From positions 1-19,188 of the forward strand of contig JAJSAJ010000680.1 in the NCBI GenBank assembly GCA_024274855.1: 19,188 nucleotides of DNA. Direction: 5' to 3'. This document shows positions 15,952 through 19,188 of this stretch, piece after piece (position 1 is the stretch's first letter; the number at the start of each line of letters is the position of its first letter). Source of the DNA: Planctomycetota bacterium. Its GTDB lineage: Bacteria > Planctomycetota > Planctomycetia > Pirellulales > Pirellulaceae. The position numbers and the translations under genes were made by a program. Under the pieces are notes generated by a model. It saw only the letters and a list, made by a program, of their open reading frames with translations, was not told the DNA's origin and made no database searches.

Positions 15952-16755
15952 ATGCCGCGAATACCAATTGCGTCGATCGAGGACCCTCGTGTGGCACCAT
16001 ACCGCAACTTGGGCCAAAAAGGGCACGCGGCACGTGACGGTCGCATTATTGCCGAGGGACAATGGGTTGTCCAACGATTACTGGCCAGCCGCTTTGACGT
16101 GGAGTCGGTGTTCGTCGCCGAGGGACAGGAGGACCGACTTGACGTGCCGGCCGAGTTACCCGTTTTCGTCGCGCCAACGCCAATCCTCAGCGAGATCACC
16201 GGATTTCGGTTTCATCGAGGACTGCTGGCGTGTGGGTTGAACCGTTCCAACCCACCGTTGGCAACCCTTGCCGCAAAACTGTCGGATCGCGCCGTGGTCG
16301 TGGTTTGCCAGTCCATCGCCGACCCGGAGAATCTGGGAGGGATTCTTCGGAATTGTGCTGCATTCGGTGTCGAATTGGTCGTAGTGGGAAATCAGTGCAC
16401 CGATCCATTCTCTCGCCGAGTCCTGCGTGTTTCCATGGCATCCGTCTTGGAATTGCCCTTGTATTGTTCCACCGATTTGGAGGAAGATTTGGCACGACTC
16501 ATGAATCTCCATGATCTTCACCTGATCGCGTCCGTTGTCGATGATGCCGCGGCCCCACTGGCAACAGCCACAAGCGACGGTCGATTGGGACTCCTTTTTG
16601 GCAACGAGGGCTTTGGGTTAGATGACTCGTTGATCCAAATGTGCACTCAACGAGTGACCATTCCGATGCAAGGTGGTACCGATTCGCTCAATGTGGCGGT
16701 CGCGTCCGGTCTCTTCCTTTATCATTTTACGAATATTGCGTCTAATCGCCTTTGA
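15952..16755 (+). CDS. SpoU/TrmH-family RNA 2'-O-methyltransferase
   Basis: A 267-residue SPOUT (trefoil-knot) enzyme that transfers a methyl group from SAM to a ribose 2'-OH in rRNA or tRNA. Motif 1 is NLGGILRN (127-134, catalytic Arg133), motif 2 LLFGNEGFGL (214-223) and motif 3 IPMQGGTDSLNVAVASG (237-253). The N-terminal 95 residues resemble the substrate-binding domain of RlmB/TsnR-type proteins (DPRVAPYRNL; IIAEGQWVVQRLL). The RNA target cannot be told from sequence. The frame is open back to 15814, but ATG 15952 gives the family-typical start; GGGA lies 9 nt before it. The CBS gene follows after 90 bp. Confidence 0.94.
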   Translation: MPRIPIASIEDPRVAPYRNLGQKGHAARDGRIIAEGQWVVQRLLASRFDVESVFVAEGQEDRLDVPAELPVFVAPTPILSEITGFRFHRGLLACGLNRSNPPLATLAAKLSDRAVVVVCQSIADPENLGGILRNCAAFGVELVVVGNQCTDPFSRRVLRVSMASVLELPLYCSTDLEEDLARLMNLHDLHLIASVVDDAAAPLATATSDGRLGLLFGNEGFGLDDSLIQMCTQRVTIPMQGGTDSLNVAVASGLFLYHFTNIASNRL

Positions 16756-16845
16756 AACGAGTCGTTTGCCGGTATTCTCCAGTAAACAGACTCTGGATCC
16801 CCAAATCAAAGTGAACCGCAAACCGTTACAGCAGAGGAGTGAACG

Positions 16846-17295
16846 ATGGACAGCGCCGTGGATCGATTGCTGACATTGAAAGTCAAGGATGTGATGACTC
16901 GGAATGTCGTTTGCGTTTCGATGGATATATCGTTGGCCGAAGCAGCGGCCATATTCGTCGAAAAAAAGATCTCCGGTGCGCCTGTGGTCGACCAGCAGAA
17001 TCGCTGTGTCGGCATTCTCAGCGCCACGGATTACGTAAAGCACGAGCGATTCATGCCGGATGCGGATGCCGCTGCAACCGATCAGCAGGCTGTTCGTGAC
17101 CAGATGTCCAAGGGAGTCCAGTCCGTTCGCCCTGAACAGACATTGTTGACGGCTGCCAGAATGATGTGTGTCCGGCATGTGCACCGGTTGCCCGTACTCG
17201 ACGCTGATGGGCAACCGGTTGGCTTGATCACATCGATGGACGTCGTAGCCGCCATGGTCAACGCGTTTGACGAACGAGATGCCGCGGCAATGTAA
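16846..17295 (+). CDS. Twin CBS-domain protein
   Basis: A 149-residue protein made almost only of two CBS domains, about residues 12-66 (VKDVMTRNVVCVS; GAPVVDQQNRCVGILSATDY) and 84-141 (VRDQMSKGVQSVRP; HRLPVLDADGQPVGLITSMD). Paired CBS domains form a Bateman module that binds adenine nucleotides and usually regulates an attached or partner protein; as a standalone its partner is unknown. GGAG 6 nt before ATG 16846 is a strong SD, so high expression is plausible. It is last in the plus-strand run, and its stop lies 4 bp from the stop of the opposite-strand gene. Confidence 0.95.
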   Translation: MDSAVDRLLTLKVKDVMTRNVVCVSMDISLAEAAAIFVEKKISGAPVVDQQNRCVGILSATDYVKHERFMPDADAAATDQQAVRDQMSKGVQSVRPEQTLLTAARMMCVRHVHRLPVLDADGQPVGLITSMDVVAAMVNAFDERDAAAM

Positions 17296-17299
17296 CTGG

Positions 17300-18523
17300 C
17301 TACGGGGTTTTCTCGTCGTCCAGGTTGTTGGCCACCAGTGAGTTGTTCGATGTTGGTCGGTCGGCCGTGACATCGGCCAGGACATTACTAGAGAATAAGA
17401 TCCGCTGGCACGTACCGCGAATCACCACCGCCTTCGGGCGCACGCTCGAGAACGTATTGCCAACCACACCGATGTCTTGCGTATTGTCCAAGACCAGACC
17501 GGCCGCAGCTCGATCTTCGGTTCCACGGCGAACCATGCCCTCCCCGATATAACTATTACAAAAGCTATTGCCAGACACGGCAATTCGGCCCGAGTCGGAA
17601 CTAATGCGGAGCGCGTCGGTTTTCATCAGTGTGAAGGTGTTGGCCGAAACGGAACACCCGTGCGCGTCGCGCAAATCGATCCCCGCGCCATTGTGTGCGA
17701 TGACGTTGGCACTGAGCGTGATTCCATAGCAGTCCCGGTCCAGGACAACCGCCGCAGCCTGGCATTCTTCAATCATGTTTCCGGAGACCACGCTGCCATA
17801 CGTATTCTCGATCACCACACCGCGTCCTAAGTGATCATCCAGGTTATTGCCGGTCATTGTCAAGTTGAATCCATCCAAACACTGCAGTGCATCGTTGTTT
17901 TCTTCGAACTGACATGCAGAGACAATAATGTCATGGCAGCCGTCCAGGTGGAGCCCGGTTGCCTTGTTATACGTGATCAGGCAGTCGCAAATCCGTGGAT
18001 CTTCGTAACAATGGTCCAGTCGAATTCCATCTCCACCGTGATAACTGATCGTCAGACCGTCAAGCATGATCTCATTGATTTGCCGGGCCAGGATCCCGTG
18101 CCCGCTCTTCGGATTCCCTGTGATTCGAAAGTTCGCGAGTCGGATTCGCCAAAGCGGGTGTTTTCGATCCGGACCGTCCGGATGGGCCAGAATGATCGTC
18201 GGCTGCCCGTTTTCGTTCGTATTCTGAATGTGTGTTGCCGTACCGGCACCTTCGACGCACACGTCTTCGGCCGTGATCACAAGCGGTGCGTCCACTTTGA
18301 ACGTCCCGGCGGGAAGGCGCACCATGCCACCAGTTTTGGGAATCGCATCAAAAGCAGCTTGAAGCGTCGGGAACTGGCTCGCGTCGATAACCTTGACGCT
18401 GCCCGCCAACCGAGTCGGTCCGGCCCGTTGGATGCCGTTTGGATTACGCTCTGTTTGCGGGGTTGAACCAAGCATGGTAACCGTTGTTACCAGTGAAACG
18501 GTCAGTAGGACAGTGCGTAGCAT
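17300..18523 (-). CDS. Secreted right-handed parallel beta-helix repeat protein
   Basis: A 407-residue protein. The frame extends 31 codons upstream, but ATG 18523 has AAGGA 9 nt before it and starts a good signal peptide (MLRTVLLTVSLVTTVTMLGS). Residues 45-100 (DASQFPTLQAAFDAIPKTGG, then MVRLPAGTFKV) form the N-terminal cap common to pectate-lyase-3/NosD-like helices. From about 125 to the end, regular rungs of some 22-25 residues follow (ITGNPKSGHGI, LDGLTISYHGGDGI, VSGNMIEECQAAAVVLD, LSANVIAHNGAGIDL, VSANTFTLMKTDALRI). The fold usually binds or cleaves polysaccharide; no lyase or glycosidase catalytic set could be identified, so the activity is left open. The transcript start must lie in the 413-bp divergent region to its right. 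Confidence 0.92.
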   Translation of the reverse strand: MLRTVLLTVSLVTTVTMLGSTPQTERNPNGIQRAGPTRLAGSVKVIDASQFPTLQAAFDAIPKTGGMVRLPAGTFKVDAPLVITAEDVCVEGAGTATHIQNTNENGQPTIILAHPDGPDRKHPLWRIRLANFRITGNPKSGHGILARQINEIMLDGLTISYHGGDGIRLDHCYEDPRICDCLITYNKATGLHLDGCHDIIVSACQFEENNDALQCLDGFNLTMTGNNLDDHLGRGVVIENTYGSVVSGNMIEECQAAAVVLDRDCYGITLSANVIAHNGAGIDLRDAHGCSVSANTFTLMKTDALRISSDSGRIAVSGNSFCNSYIGEGMVRRGTEDRAAAGLVLDNTQDIGVVGNTFSSVRPKAVVIRGTCQRILFSSNVLADVTADRPTSNNSLVANNLDDEKTP

Positions 18524-18936
18524 GCGTCGTATTCCTTCCTCTGGAAAAAGTTTCCGACCGAAACATGACCCGATTAGTCCGATTGTACGGCTCGCCCAAG
18601 CGAACACAACATGCAAACTCCCGAATACAGCAAGCCGGCAAGCCTCGCGTCTCCGGCCTTCGAGACTACGCTATTGGGGGGGGAGCCCTTGCAAGAGGGC
18701 GAGCTAATTGTCATAGTGTCCGAGTTGTGGCTGCGATCAGCCGCAGGAGGGCGACTGTGCCGTGACATCGTTCGTGGCATCGTCCTAATGACGTTATTTC
18801 GGAGATCGTTAGATTCTCCGGGGGTAACTTGTGTGCGCAGTGCACGCATATTTCCCGAACGAACAGCGGGCGCGGCCCTTATGCAGGCCCGCTCTGTATT
18901 TGGTTGTGGCCCCGCCACGCTAGGAGATGGGCATAC
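18524..18936. other. Divergent promoter region
   Basis: Separates two divergent genes and should hold both promoters. TTGCAA (18689-18694) and CATAGT (18712-18717), 17 bp apart, are a modest plus-strand promoter candidate. AGCGGGC/GCCCGCT (18865-18893) forms a 7-bp stem about 45 bp before the methyltransferase start and could affect its leader RNA. No gene seen. Confidence 0.4.
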
Positions 18937-19188
18937 ATGATCGCCCGTGATTATCGTAGATTCATCAGTGAGTTTGTTTGCCATCCGAAGGCGATCGGGT
19001 CCGTGACACCAAGTTCGTCCAATTTGGCACGTCACCTGGTTCAGTCGGTCGATTGGGACACCACGACCTCGTTGGTCGAATACGGACCGGGAACCGGAGC
19101 CATCACCCAGGAAATCGTTACTCAGTTGCGGCCGGAGATCAAGTTTCTCGCGATCGAAATCAACTCGCAGTTCGCGGATATGCTGCGA
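18937..19188 (+). CDS. Phospholipid N-methyltransferase-like SAM-dependent enzyme (cut at right edge)
   Basis: Only the first 84 residues are present; the frame is open to the window end. ATG 18937 has AGGAG 10 nt upstream. The start (YRRFISEFVCHPKAIGSVTP, then SSSNLARHLVQ) matches the entry helix and proline-serine motif of PmtA-type phospholipid methyltransferases, which are also related to rRNA adenine dimethylases. SAM motif I is VEYGPGTGA, with the acidic strand-2 end at AIEINSQF. PmtA methylates phosphatidylethanolamine toward phosphatidylcholine at the membrane; whether this homologue does so cannot be settled without the C-terminal half. Confidence 0.82.
   Translation, partial: MIARDYRRFISEFVCHPKAIGSVTPSSSNLARHLVQSVDWDTTTSLVEYGPGTGAITQEIVTQLRPEIKFLAIEINSQFADMLR

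Noticed and set aside
17831..18466. A 211-codon plus-strand open frame
   Set aside because: Antisense to the beta-helix gene, whose signal peptide, SD and regular rungs are clear. No family resemblance.

Overview
The window looks like chromosomal DNA from a planctomycete, most likely a Pirellulaceae-type lineage (inference from gene content; no search was run). The pointers are a secreted PQQ-type beta-propeller opening with a WPHWRG motif, a FlgI-like lipoprotein interrupted by HEAT repeats and far from any flagellar gene, an orphan protein joining a BldC/MerR-type helix-turn-helix to a degenerate receiver domain, many exported proteins of unknown role, and wide intergenic spaces full of perfect hairpins. 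GC content is moderate to high, and Shine-Dalgarno-type sites precede most, though not all, starts.

Left part (1-3850). A left-truncated minus-strand gene encodes an apparent DUF6933 domain fused to a pRiA4b ORF-3-like domain. About 1 kb of gene-free DNA follows, carrying several hairpins, three of identical 8-5-8 geometry exactly 150 bp apart. Then come a tRNA-Leu(UAG), another gap, and a minus-strand gene for a small exported thioredoxin-like protein without a CxxC.

Middle (3850-12222). Four plus-strand genes: the propeller protein, an NAD(P)-binding NmrA/NDUFA9-like extended SDR, the FlgI-like HEAT lipoprotein, and a full-length chromosome-condensation SMC ATPase. The gaps between them suggest mostly separate transcripts. 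A GC-rich hairpin follows the SDR gene.

Right part (12223-19188). A 935-bp gap leads to the HTH/pseudo-receiver gene, which ends at a convincing intrinsic terminator. Next is a plus-strand group: moaC (molybdopterin synthesis), a long-chain polyprenyl diphosphate synthase (quinone side chain), a SpoU/TrmH-family RNA 2'-O-methyltransferase and a twin-CBS protein. It converges, with only 4 bp between stop codons, on a minus-strand secreted right-handed beta-helix protein. Divergent from that gene, the window ends inside a phospholipid N-methyltransferase-like SAM enzyme.

No CRISPR array, insertion sequence, prophage or recognisable defence system is visible. The most notable items are the FlgI-HEAT lipoprotein, the HTH/pseudo-receiver orphan, the DUF6933-pRiA4b fusion and the regularly spaced hairpins.
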